Positions 40,853 to 62,204 of a DNA stretch of 64,000 nucleotides are shown piece after piece (position 1 is the first letter of the stretch; each line of letters begins with the position of its first letter). A program made the position numbers and the translations under genes. The stretch is taken from NCBI RefSeq assembly GCF_965638725.1, contig NC_134974.1, forward strand, positions 2,626,143-2,690,142, given 5' to 3'. The notes beneath the pieces are model-generated. The model saw nothing but the letters and a program-made list of their open reading frames with translations, was not told the DNA's origin and did not search any database. The DNA is from Aptenodytes patagonicus. Its lineage: Eukaryota > Chordata > Aves > Sphenisciformes > Spheniscidae.

Positions 40853-43255
40853 GGCCCCGGCAGAGGGGGAACGAGACATGTATATAATCAGCACAGAGCT
40901 CTCTGCGACGGAGGCTGCTGGCGCCCACCTGGGCTCCCCCTTCCTCCCTCCCTCCTCCTGGGGCAGCGTTTCGACATGGGCTCGGATAAAGGAGCCGTGA
41001 AGAGAGACGAGAGCCTGGCTTGCACGATCCGGCCTGACTTCATGTGCCCGGCTCGCTGATCAGCTCGGCCGGCATCCCCCCTGGGCCGGGGGGCTCAGCC
41101 CACCCTGGTTTGTGGGCAAGAGCTGGGGGAAGGCAGGATTTTGGCTGCCTTACCGCACAGGAGATGAAGGGCAGAGTCCAGACTTGCTGCCCTGCTCTCG
41201 GCGAGACCAAACGGTTTGTTCACTGTTCGCTGTTGTGTCCTCATGCGGGGACATGACCCGCCCCACAGCCACTCGTGACTGCGGGGAGGGACAGTGGCCT
41301 TCCTCCCGTGGGGATGAGGATGGGAGAATGGCATCTCCCACCCCGGGGCCAGTGTTGGCAATCCTGAGTCACAGGCTCTTCTTTTACACCGCGGGTCTCC
41401 TCCCGGCCGCTCTGTCCGGGGCGCGCCGTGCTGGAAGGGAAGCCCGGCCAAGGCAGCGACAGCCCTCGGGGAGCGCTGGAGCTGGGCAGGACCTGGGGAC
41501 CAGGGGAGACTTCTCCATCGCAGGACAGAGACGTCTGTGCTGACAATAATGTCACAGCAAAATCCACCTTTTTTTTTTTTTTTCTTCTTTCCTTTTTGAA
41601 TGTTGCTTATTTTGTATTTCGCCGGGAGCCGTGTGGAGAAGCCGATTCCAGACTCACGGCTGGTCTCCATCGTTGCAGAGAGACGCCCCAGCCCCTCCTT
41701 GGCTCCGCTCACCTGCCAGATGCGCGAGGTCCCTCTTCGCCATCACTTGCACTAACTCGAGGCGGCGCTGGCCTTCAGACGCTCGTTGCTTCGTGCCCTG
41801 GGACGGCCGCGCTCGGGGCCCCGGCTGGCAGCCTTCCCCGGGAGGAGGAGGAGGAGATTTTCGTTCGGCAGCAGAAAAACAGAATCCAAAAAAAGGCCTC
41901 TGGGCGAGATCAGCGTGAGCCCGGTGGCACCGTCACCCCCCCCCCCCGGCACCATGAAGCTGCACCGAGTGTTTGCCGGCGCTGCAGCAAGGGGGGGGTC
42001 TCCCCACACCCTGACCAGGATCCGTGCCAGCCGCTCTCCGGCTGAAGGGGCCGGGAGGAGGGAAGGCCGCTGCCGAATCCTGTTACAGACTGAAACACTG
42101 ACGGTGAGTCTTGGGGGGCTTTTCCCAGGGGCGCTGCCGTCACCCACTGCCGCCCCCCCCTTTCCTGCCCGGCCCCAGGGGCCGAGGGCTCTGCTACTGC
42201 CTGGCCTGCAGACGGGCTCGGCTTTACCGGCTGCTCCTCTTCCTCGGCAAGCCCCTTCGCGGGTGCAGAGCGGCTCCCGGCGTGGCTCAGGACCGCGGGG
42301 CCGGAGCGGGCTCCCCCTCGGCCACTGTGAACCACTTCCCTGCGCACACGCGTGTGCGAGAGCTCGGCCCCGGCACAGCGGGGTCTCGCCTGCGCGGGGC
42401 TGTCACCGCGTCCCCCCCATTACCTTTGGGGAAGGAGAAAAAAACAGCCGGAAAAGAAACTTTCTACTTGTTCTGTTCGTTTAGCGCCTGTGCTTGGGGT
42501 AGGGTGTTTGTGTGAGTAATTATTTCAGTAACTTAACTTTGGGCTCCTTCTTATTTCCTTGTGAATAACCTCTAACACGCTGTGTAAAGTTGTATCATAC
42601 ACTAAAAGTGACAAAAAAAAAAAACCAACCTACTGTTGTGATTTTGGGTTTTTGTTTTGTTTTTGTTTTGTTTTTCTTCTTATTTTCTGGGGTGGGGAAA
42701 GCTGGTTTGCTGGGGTTGGGGTTTGGTTTCTTTTTTTCCCTTTTTTTTTCTCCTTTTTTTTAAGTGCAGGGGGGCAATCCTCCCCCTCGCTGCAGGTGGA
42801 TTCAGCTGAACGGCACACGTGGAGGCGGGGGGGAGCTTTTAAAATAAAAGGAGAAAAAATAAAAGCGACCAGCGGTTCCCACAGCCCCTGGGCCAGGTCA
42901 CCCCGCGGCGCTGAGCCTCCCCGCCGCCTCCCCCAACCTTCGCCTCCCCGACCCCCCCCCCCCCCCCAGCTGTATCGCGTGGGGCTGTGAACGTGTAAAT
43001 GATGTTTAATAATAGAGAAGAACCTAAAGTTTCTACGAGTTTTAGAGGAAGGAAACAAAACTGCTTTGTAATCTTGGTTTTCAAGCACTTCAGTGCCTTT
43101 AGATCGACTTCTGTTCAAGCGGGCGGGGGGCGTCTGTACACTTGTTTTTAGGGGTTGTGATTATGCTACATTAAAACTACGGGCACTGCAAGAGGCTCTC
43201 AGGTATCCTTTATTCTTGTAGTAATAATGCAATTAAACTTTTAGTGGTTTAACCC
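40853..43255 (+). other. ZNF687: ZNF687 3' UTR (extent uncertain)
   Basis: It has several T-rich and C-homopolymer tracts. A Pumilio-type TGTATATA lies at 40879-40886. Possible poly(A) signals are AATAAA at 42843-42848 and 42858-42863 and ATTAAA at 43232-43237. The last fits a 3' end near 43255, before the PI4KB 3' end. Confidence 0.6.
43232..43237 (+). terminator. Poly(A) signal ATTAAA, probable distal end of ZNF687
   Basis: In gcaattaaacttttag, followed by a GT/T-rich stretch (agtggtttaacccctgctgtg). Confidence 0.55.
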
Positions 43256-43579
43256 CTGCTGTGCCCTGTCTTGCTTACCTGGCCCCACGTGTGTCCCGGG
43301 AGGGGTCCTGTGTCCCCCCCCCATCACAGCGGTGTTGATCCTGCCCCAAAAGGGGGGTGGGAAGGGGCTGACTGCCCCCCCCCCCCCGCTTCCCCAGAGA
43401 GGCCTTAGGGCTGCTCTGAGCCCTCCCCTGCTGCAAAGCTGGGGGGGCACCCCCAAACAAGGTCTGTGATTGCCTGTGACCACGGTTTTAGGGTGCCCTT
43501 GGCATGGGGACACACCCACTCCGTCCCTGATTAAGCCCCCCCCCCCCCCCAGCTGGTTCCTGGCCATGGGCAGCCAGCA
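43256..43579. other. Short gap between convergent ZNF687 and PI4KB ends
   Basis: About 320 bp, rich in C and G homopolymers (for example near 43374-43387 and 43536-43550). No gene is seen. The 286-codon open frame on the minus strand is a composition artefact. Confidence 0.6.
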
Positions 43580-45061
43580 TTTTAAAATAGAATTTTTGTT
43601 TTTTAATGCTAAATAATCAACATGACAAATAATTAGTGCTAAACAAAGAGACCGAGGACACCCGGGGTTACAGGCTGGCGCGCTGGGCGCGGGGAGGCAC
43701 CAGGAGCTACAGCCACGGAGGGGACAATGGAGGGGACAACGCTGGTGGGGCGTCACCATCTGACCAGCAGGACGGGCTGAGATTTGGGGGGGGGGGGGGG
43801 AACGACACACGGACGGGACATGGGGGTGCAGAGGGAGGGGTGTCGCTGCTCTTAAAGCAAAGAAAAGGGCTGGGGTGTGGGGGGTGGGGGTGTGGGTGTG
43901 CCGGGGCTCCCCTGGAGCCCACGTGCCTGGGGGGAGAGGGGGATTAAAAACTTTTGGGCTGCCATTTTTCCCTTCCTCCGGGGCTGGCAGCGCTGGCTCT
44001 GCGCCCTCCCACAGCTGCATCTGCCGCAGGAGAGGAAGGGGGGACCAAGCTCCTTCCTGCCCTCCGGTCCCATCCCCGGAGCTTCTCCTGGTCAAACCCA
44101 CCCCAGGGCTCCACGGGAGGGGAAACCGCCCCCGCCAGCCCAGCCGCAGCCGCCCGGCCTGTGCCCGACGTTCAAGGCAAGGAAAAGCAGCCAGAAATTA
44201 TTGCAAAAGGCGGGGGCGGGAGGGGGGAGCGTCACAGTCCCAAATTCCTGGAACAGAGTCAGGAAAGAAAAAAAAAAAAGAAAAAAAGGGTGCTCGACGT
44301 CCCCGGTGGGCACCAGCCTCGAGGAAACCCAACCTTGACACCGGCCGTGGGTGCTGCGGGATGGTGCTGGAGCCGTGACCTACGCTGGGTGGGACAAGGG
44401 GAATTTCAGGTTTCATTAAAAGGGGGCAGCGGGGGGGGGTGTGTGTGTGCACGAAACAAAGAAAGGGGCCGAGGGTGGGAGGTGAGTAACACTGAGGCTG
44501 CGGTGGGGGAACATGCAGGGAAGGGGCCGTCAGGGGTCACCTCCGCTGCGTTCAAGTGGTACCAGCAGAAGGCTCAAGTCACAGCAGACGCCGAAGGGTG
44601 GGGGGCCAGGCCCGTTCCCCCCCAGGGTCCTAAACATTTCATGAGATTGTGGGAGAGTTCACAGGACACCAACGGGGCGTAATACTGATGGGTGGAAGAG
44701 GCGGCAGCGCGGGGGGCGAGCGCTACCCCCCCCCGGTCCCGAGGCCCTTTGCTGGCTTTTGCCTGGCCACCACCGGACCCCGCGCTCACACGGCAGCAAG
44801 CTCAGTTACCGCATGATCCGTTTCGCTTTGATTTTTCACGACTGGGGTTTTGTTTTTCTTTTTCCTGCTTCGACTGCTTGGTTTTTCCTTGTTTCATTTT
44901 GTCGAGGAGTCTTGGCAAAAAGCAGCCCTGGGAAGATGCTGAGACTCGGCCTCCTTTTTACCATCAAGGACCAAGACTTCTTCCCCGGGGGCAAAGCTCG
45001 GGCCTGGGCCGGGCGCAGCGGCGGGCACGGAGCCGTTCTGGGAGAGGGAGGCCCGTGGCCA
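43580..45061 (-). other. PI4KB: PI4KB 3' UTR
   Basis: A GC-rich UTR of about 1.5 kb between the stop codon (45062-45064) and the ATTAAA at 43602. It contains G/C homopolymers and an A-rich run near 44267-44287 on the plus strand. Confidence 0.65.
43602..43607 (-). terminator. Poly(A) signal ATTAAA, PI4KB (minus strand)
   Basis: Minus strand AGCATTAAAAAACAAAAATT. The surrounding AT-rich text looks like the end of a 3' UTR. Confidence 0.6.
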
Positions 45062-54600
<9,539 letters not shown>

Positions 54601-56535
54601 CTGGGAAATGGAGGAAAGGGGGTTTGTTGGCGGTTTTAGGTGGTGGTGTTTGTTTAAAAGGAGAGAGAGGAAGGAGGGAGAAGGGGAGAAAAAGCAATAG
54701 TTTAGCTCCAGGTTCATAACGATCACTTTTCATTTAATTTTTTTTTTTTCCCCCACCCCATCACAATTTTGCTGCCTTTTACTCTCGGATAGGAAGCAGC
54801 ACCTAAACTGGCACGTGATGCTTCCAGAGTAACGCGACAACAATTTCACGGATCTAAACCGGAGCCTCCGCCGGCCAAGGCCACTTGTGGTGGTACCAAA
54901 CAGGGAGCAGGGCTCACGGCTCATCGGCAGGTCCTATCGCTACATGCCCATAAAACCCCCATAGATTTTCCCCATTTACATCCTTTAAAATAGTCTTCTA
55001 CCCCAGAAGTGTAACTAAGGTTTCAGCTCTGACTTTCTTGGCTCAAATCAGCTGCAGAGACGGGAGCTGCTATGGCAGGCAGGGATGCTCATGATGATCC
55101 CTGCCACGGTTACCCCAACTCTGCCCTGACACCAGCCTCTCTCCATCAACAAAAACACTTTATTTTTCTCCCCGGGCTCTTAATTTAGCCTGTAATTTCA
55201 GCAGATAAAATTAACCCCATAGAAACTCTCCTAAAGATTAAAAAATCTGACAATTAAACTATTTTCATGATCAAGTTGATGAGTCAGTATTAATCGGCGG
55301 AGGAGCACAAGCCATCGACCACGTTTCCCTGCAGCCACCGAAAGCCACCCTGTGCATCCACCCTAACAGCGATTTCCATCTCTAGCCCGACCGTTCCACA
55401 ATTTCTGCAGCACCGCACTTACAGCCCATAAATCCATTATTTTCATGCACAAAGAGATAATAATGGAGCTTCGCACCCTTGAGACTGGTGTGTGATACGT
55501 TTTAAAATTCACTTCCCAAAAAGAAACAAACAGGTCTGGATTTAGTATGTTAATTACAGGGATACGCTAACTCCACCAGGCTTAGTCTCACCATAAAAAA
55601 TAACAGTGTTTAAATTAATCGCTTCCGCGTGACCACATAAAAACCCTAACAGTGCCGAGACCCTGCAAGGCTCACCAAGAAAAAAATATCTGGAGCCCGG
55701 AGGCTGCTACGGGCTCACGTCGCTGCCTTCTTCCCAGGCACCAGACTCATTCCTGGATCTTAAATCAAGATATTTTAGGATCAGAGTTTCCCCTGTTTTG
55801 TTGTAAATAAAAAATCTCTAACCAGGAGATCAGCAACGGGAGCAGGCTGTAGGACGGTACCATCGGGAGGTAAGCTGAAAAGCTTTTAAAAACACCATCT
55901 TGCCACATTTGCTCGCAGGCAGAACAAGAGTTGTCACCTCTAAAACACGTCTACCGGAGATGCTTTGCCCAGTTCAACTCCCATTATAATAAACACGATT
56001 TTAGAAGTTCCTCTTCTCGTAGCATCCATACGTCCTCTGCCGTAAAGCAAATCTCACGGATGATTTGGGCTGCTCCTCCTCCAGCTCCTGCAACCACAAC
56101 CCCAGTGTGTGCCGAGCCAAGTCACGGCTGGACCCTGTCCCCAGTACATTTTCAAGCAGAGCCTATTCCGCTAAAGCCGTGCCAGTTTGCAATGATTGAG
56201 GATAGAGTTTTCAAATTCCTCTCGGATTTAGGAATAGCGCAACCCACACTCCCAATTTTCATTTGAAAGTCTTAATTCCCCCAACTTTCGAGGTCACACA
56301 ACCTGTCCAGCACAGGAGCACACCCTCTCCTTCGCCGTGCACAGCCTCTGCTCCCCGACGTCTTCACACGTGGCGCCTGCGATGCAATTAGGACTTCGAT
56401 CCCGCTAGACACGTTTAAAAATTGGTTTACCAACTTTATCAAAAAATGCCAGCATCACGACCGTTGACTACAGGAGCCTCGCGCTGACGCAACACTGGTT
56501 TGCACCATCACACAGAAAATGAGTCAGAGCTGGCT

Positions 56536-56537
<2 letters not shown>

Positions 56538-56567
<30 letters not shown>
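56538..56567 (+). repeat. Homopolymer G run of 30
   Basis: An uninterrupted G tract after ggctcc. It is the longest of many G/C runs in the window. Confidence 0.95.
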
Positions 56568-56569
<2 letters not shown>

Positions 56570-59500
56570 AGGCAAGTTCCGCCAAGGTTCAGCTCCGGCT
56601 CTGTCATTAAGCCGCTCCCTGGAGTGAGCATGGATGAGAATTTAGCTTTTTAACCTCCTCTGTGGGAAGGCTCTGGTGTCTGCTGCAGCTCAGATCACCT
56701 GCTCGCCACGCCGGGTGCGAGCAACAAAACCTGCTTGCAGCACGAGGCCCGGATCCAGAGAACAGGAATAACGAACTTTGAGGGGGAATTTTTGTTTTGC
56801 TTAGCGTCTAACCCTCTGGCATAATCTCAGCAGCTCCGGACATGTTCAGAGCCAGTTCCTCCCCACCTGCCTGTGCTTCCAGCAATGTCATTTCACGGGC
56901 AGCTTCACTCCCCAACTTCGAAGGACAGCGAGCTGCAGGGGCAGGTAAAGCTGGGGCAGAGCTTGGCCTAAACCCACCTGCTTCACCCAAAGAACACGGC
57001 TGCAGAAGGACCCACTGCAGCCCCCCAGGGACTCAGTCATTCCCTACTCCCCTCGTTCATCGCAGCACGGCTCTGTCCCGGGACACAGCAGGGCAGCTGG
57101 ACCCACTGGCCACCCAAGGAAAGACATTTTGGGGGTCTCTATTCAATATCTGATGATTTCCCCAGCGAGGTCAGGTAGTTTTACGGCAGACAGCCAGCAA
57201 ACTGTAATAAAAAAGTGCAATAGGGAACACAGCTTGTTGTGTGAACAGACCTAGCAAAGTTTGGGTTCCTCCAGATGCATCCTACATCCCTCAAACCTTC
57301 CTCCCCCTGCAACAGCTCCAGCCATCCCAAAGCTTCCTGCGACACCTTGACACCTCGCATGTCCCCTCGCCGGGGACCTGCTTCAGTGTGTGGCACACTG
57401 GCTGGCATCAGCAAGGACCAAAAACCTCTGCAAAGCAGGCGATTCGGCAAAATGTAAAGAAACTCGGTACGTTTCTGGCTTCTCCTTGCTGGGGCATTTG
57501 GTTGACGCTTCAAAAAGTTCCTGCCGGAGGAGACAAGGATCGCACAAGACTCATTTCCCCGGGAAACCGGGCTGGAGGAAGGAGCGGGAAAATGAACCGC
57601 ATTCAAAGGGTGCCAGCAGCACGACTCCTCTCCCTTGCAAACTCGACATATGGATGAGCCATTTGTCAAGCGCAGGCGAGTTTCCAGATCTGTCACTCGG
57701 GAAACAAGAAGCCTTGAAAGTTTAATACCCTGGTCTCAGCTGAAATGTCGGTGCAAAGCGGTGTTTACGGTCAGCTGTGGCCGTCGCCAGCTCTCTCCCC
57801 TTTACCCATCACTTCACCCTGCGCTCGGCACAAGGCTCATCCACAGCCACCATCTCTGCAGGGTTGGCTTTGGGGTTTTAAGGCTAAAATCCTTGGTCTT
57901 TCTTAAGATGTAGGAACATTCAGCACAAGTTTCTACCCAGTAAACACATACCGTCATACCGATAAAAATAACTTCATCTCTCTTTGTAAAGCGCTTGACA
58001 GTGAGCTCGGCACGCCTTGGCCCCAACATCGCTTTCGCTTCCACAAATCCTTCGCAGAAGGACTTTCCTACCTGTTATAAAACTAAAACAGATATTGATG
58101 GCAGTGTTTTATATCTTAAAAAACAATTTAAAATCAAGACAGCTCTTGAGAAGCAAACGCCTCACCAACACTGCTTGTATTATGAGGAAATGTAGAGGTT
58201 TTAGCTAAAAGACATCAAACCAGGATGCCCGGAGGAGTCGGACTTTGCAGCTTGAGTGACTGCTGTCACCGTGGTCAAGCAGAATCCTGGCAGGCAGAGG
58301 GATGCCCTACCAAATCCAAAGGGACGATGCAGAAGAGATGCAAAGCCTCCCAACTCGGACCTGTCCGTGGGACCGCGGCGCACCCGGCAGCGCCGCCCTC
58401 GCAGCAATGTGCCATGACAGCATCAAAAGTGATTCTCCGGTAGCCACGCTGCTCTTATCACAGCGGGGAAACAAGCTCTACCAGAAAAAGCACCTTTGCC
58501 AGCGTTGCTGAAGGTGCTATTCCAGAGGTAAAAGGCCAACGCTCCTCCACACCCCACATGGCAAAGGCAGGGCAGGAACGTGGGCTAAAAAGTTAAAAGG
58601 CCAGGGTCGGCCGTGTTGGGCAACCTGGAATAAAAAGCAGCTTTCAAATCCAGAAGTCGCCTGCGCGCGCACATGCTCTGCTAAGTGAATCCGTGCAGAA
58701 ACACAGATGTAAACAGATTTGCATATAAACCCCCGCTGCCGTTTCTCAAGATAATGCTGATGCTGCTGTTAAAAAAAAAAAAAAATAAAACCCCACACCG
58801 TGGGCAGCGCTCACGTCGCGTGAAAGCTTTGCTCTTCCTCCACCATCCACCCACACGCAATGGCCCCGAGTTAACAGCGAGGAGCTGGCATTTAAGAAGC
58901 TGCAGTTTCCAGCACTCCCTTCCCGGCAGCCAGCCTAGATTCTTAACTGATTATTCAATTAGCAGTTTTCTAATTAAAATTTTTTTACTTGACTAGTGGA
59001 ACCAGTTCAGCCAAACATTTCTGTTCACACGGAGATGCAAGTCTGCCTGGCTCTCCTCACTATCAGCCTGGCTCCGAGCAGGTGCTGGGTTCAAGCTCGC
59101 AGCTAAAGCAAGCCATTCACATTTAAAAATAGCTGGTTTCAATCCAGTTGGTCAAAAAAATAAAAAAAAGCAGCTGTTTTTCCCTCCCTGCTCTGCGTAT
59201 TTTGAACCTTGATCTTAGCTCGTGAAGGGATCTGAGAGATGAACCACCCCTCTCCAAGCAGTCAGCACGATTTATTCTTCCCACCTCCGAGGCTTCGGGA
59301 GTTAAAATGCTGGTGGGAGGCAAAGGGGGGCACAAGGAGCATCCTCCCTGTTTCATCCAGGTACAGGCTCTCAGCTATAAACTTTGGTGCATCTGCCCTA
59401 ATATTAAAATTACTTAAGCTTCAGGACTCGTCATCATGGTTCTGGATTTCTCAGCACCACCAGCACTGCACCCTGCCACGCTGGCAGGGACGCCGGGGTC

Positions 59501-62171
59501 AAATCGTGGAGCACGGCTCGCAGGGAGATAAAGGGCCGAGTATCGGTGACTGGTGCAAACCCCAGCTTGCCAGACGGGAAAACTGGGGAGTGAAAAGAGC
59601 TCACATCCAGCCTCGGCTTTAACTCGGAGTCGTGGGGTTTCATCTTTGAAAAGCGTTTTCCAAAAGCAACAGCCCTATGAGAAACGCGAAGGGGTGCAGC
59701 AGAGCAGCAGTGCATCCCGGGCACGTTCATCCCCCAAAATGCCAATTCAGCCAAGCCCCGGCTCGGCTCGCGGGGCGCAGACCCCAGGGGGGTCCTCATC
59801 CATCCCTAGAGAGGTGGGGGAGACAAGAGCAGGGAACCGGGGAGTGGTTAAGGTGCTGCCGCCGCCGCCGCCGCTCAGCGCCTGCCAAGGAGGAACCGAG
59901 GCAAAGGCATTTGCATGCTGCAAAGGCAGCACAACCTGTTTGTGCAACAAATCCCCCGGTGCGGGTGCTGGCGAGAACTCACTGCACCTTTACAGCAAAT
60001 CCTGTTGGGTTTACGGAGGAGGCGTCATTAAAAACAACCGCCCCAAAGCCAGCAAGGCTTGAGTTGAGTAGAGCTAGGTAAAGTGAAGGCGATCAGGCAG
60101 CAAGATGACTTTTTCTGCTCCAAGTTCAGCTCTCCCTCACCCCAACAGGTATCTCTAGGTCAGCTTGAGATGTTTCTGGTAGCTTGGCCCAGCCACGAAT
60201 GGTTTTACTGAAGTTTAAGCAGCTGCTCTGCCCTGGGTGAGGTTTTGCTTCCAGGTTGCTGCCTGCAGCCCTGCCAAAACCCTGGGGAGCCGGACACGAT
60301 GTCCCACCCACCCATGGCCAGCTTCCACCAGCCACCCAGCCCAACTCCTCCATGTTTCTGCCCAGCGCAACCGACTTAACAGCGCTATGGCGCGACCGAA
60401 GGCACCGGCAGGACTGGCTCATGCCGCAGACAGCGAGGGACCCATCTTGCAGGTTTAACATTTAAACAGGCAAGAAAGAAGTAAAGCATCCCATTGCGCA
60501 GCGCTGGGACGGCAACCTGCCCCCACGTCTGCAGCATGGGGATCCCGGCCATGGTCTGTCCATCTTCTCGCATCCCAGCGGACGGCGCAGCCAAAGACAC
60601 CCAACTACGACATCTCAGACCATCTCCTGCAATGAAACACTTATCAGTGCTCCCCCGGTTTCCAGCACCAGCATCAGGTTACAGCAAGTTCCTCCCCTCC
60701 GGGTCTCAAGTTGCTCAGGTGGAAAATTCAATACGGAGCAGCCCCAGCACATTTAATCTGCCCTTTGTCTGTAAACGGATCGGAGAACGGGACACACCTG
60801 GACTCCAGCAAAATACAACCACCACCCTGGAAACCAGGGCTGGAAGAAAGGCTGAGTCCATCCACCTCGAACCGGAGGGAGGCAAGACGACATGAGTTTC
60901 GAGCTTGTGGCTTTTCCTTTGCATGCCTTTGTATTAATTGAAAAGTAACAAATGCAAAATAAATTTATACCATTAGAACCGTATCATGGAATTATGTTAC
61001 AGATGCATAACCCACAGCACGAACGGCACTTGAAATAAAACCTCTCCTGCCCGTTATTATGGTGGTTATGCAGCATGAAGCCACAACTGGAACATAAAGA
61101 CCTTAGCGGGAAGAATTATTCTCTAGAAACGAAGTGCCACGGCTGCAGGTGATCACGGGGGAAAGGACAGATTCGTCCCAGGGGTGACTACTGACTTTGC
61201 TAAGAGCTGTCCGTCCCCCCCCGGCTCTAAAACCAACACAGACTTTTTTTCTTAAGTAGCGTTAATACCTGCTTTGGGTCTGACCCAGCTAATCCGGGAC
61301 CTGCAGGTAACGGAGGCCCTCGCAGAGGACCAGCAGCAAAGGAGAGGCACCTTTAAGAGCCTAGAAACAGGGAGGACCTGGCGCCGCGCTTCAAGGAAGA
61401 TGTGAAACAACAGGCAAAGGTCCAGAGGAGAAATAAAAACCTAGAGGTCTAGAATAGGCGACCTACGGGAAATGTAGAAGAGGCCAGAATTGTTCAGTGG
61501 AGAGAAGACTGATGGGAAAATAACCCAGCCAGACACAGACGGATGCTGCAGAGAAGGGAATATGGTGCCACCACCTCCTTGGTAGAGCTAAAAAGCAGCT
61601 TCAGGCTCCAGTAATGAAGGGGAGACGAAGCCTGGATGTGGGAAACCCTCACTGGGAAAAAGCCTGGATGTAAGCCCTGCAGCAGGCTGCAAAGCCTCCG
61701 GCATGGGCAGAGTTTGCAGGACACTTCCACAAGTCTTTCAGGGACGGGTGCGACATACCTGCCTTCTCTGTACCTCTCCTTTCCCCGCACCTCTTGTCTC
61801 CAGCCCTGGCCTCTACGGCTTGTATTTCAGATCTACGCCCACCTGCAAAGGCACTAGCCCAACGCTTCAGCTTTTCCTCCCTACAGCTCTTCCAGGCAGA
61901 GTTTTTTCCATTTCTCCTGCTCTTCAACAGCCTCCCATCACAGATCAGAAACAGCCAACTTCTCCACAAAGCCTCTTCTCCATCCTCTGCTCCTCTCCTC
62001 CTCCGGGCCCGTCCCCCCGGGCCCGGCTGATTTGACTCCATCTGCAGCAGACAACGAATCATCCATGTTCATACACCAGCTCTACGTTTGCAGCACACAG
62101 AAACGCTGCGTTAGCAATACAGGACAGCTGAAGAAATGTCATGTTTTACCCTTGGCTGGGTTGGATCTGGC

Positions 62172-62198
<27 letters not shown>
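62172..62198 (+). repeat. Homopolymer T run of 27
   Basis: A simple T tract with no adjoining repeat body that I recognise. Confidence 0.95.

Positions 62199-62204
<6 letters not shown>

Noticed and set aside
43241-44101. 286-codon minus-strand frame near the PI4KB 3' end
   Set aside because: It covers the PI4KB 3' UTR and the gap to ZNF687, is Pro/Gly-rich and holds homopolymers; no domain.
55931-56266. 111-codon plus-strand frame in the PI4KB intron
   Set aside because: No recognisable domain and no supporting signals.
62172-62198. T run read as the tail of a minus-strand retroposed gene copy
   Set aside because: No coding or repeat body borders it on the expected side.
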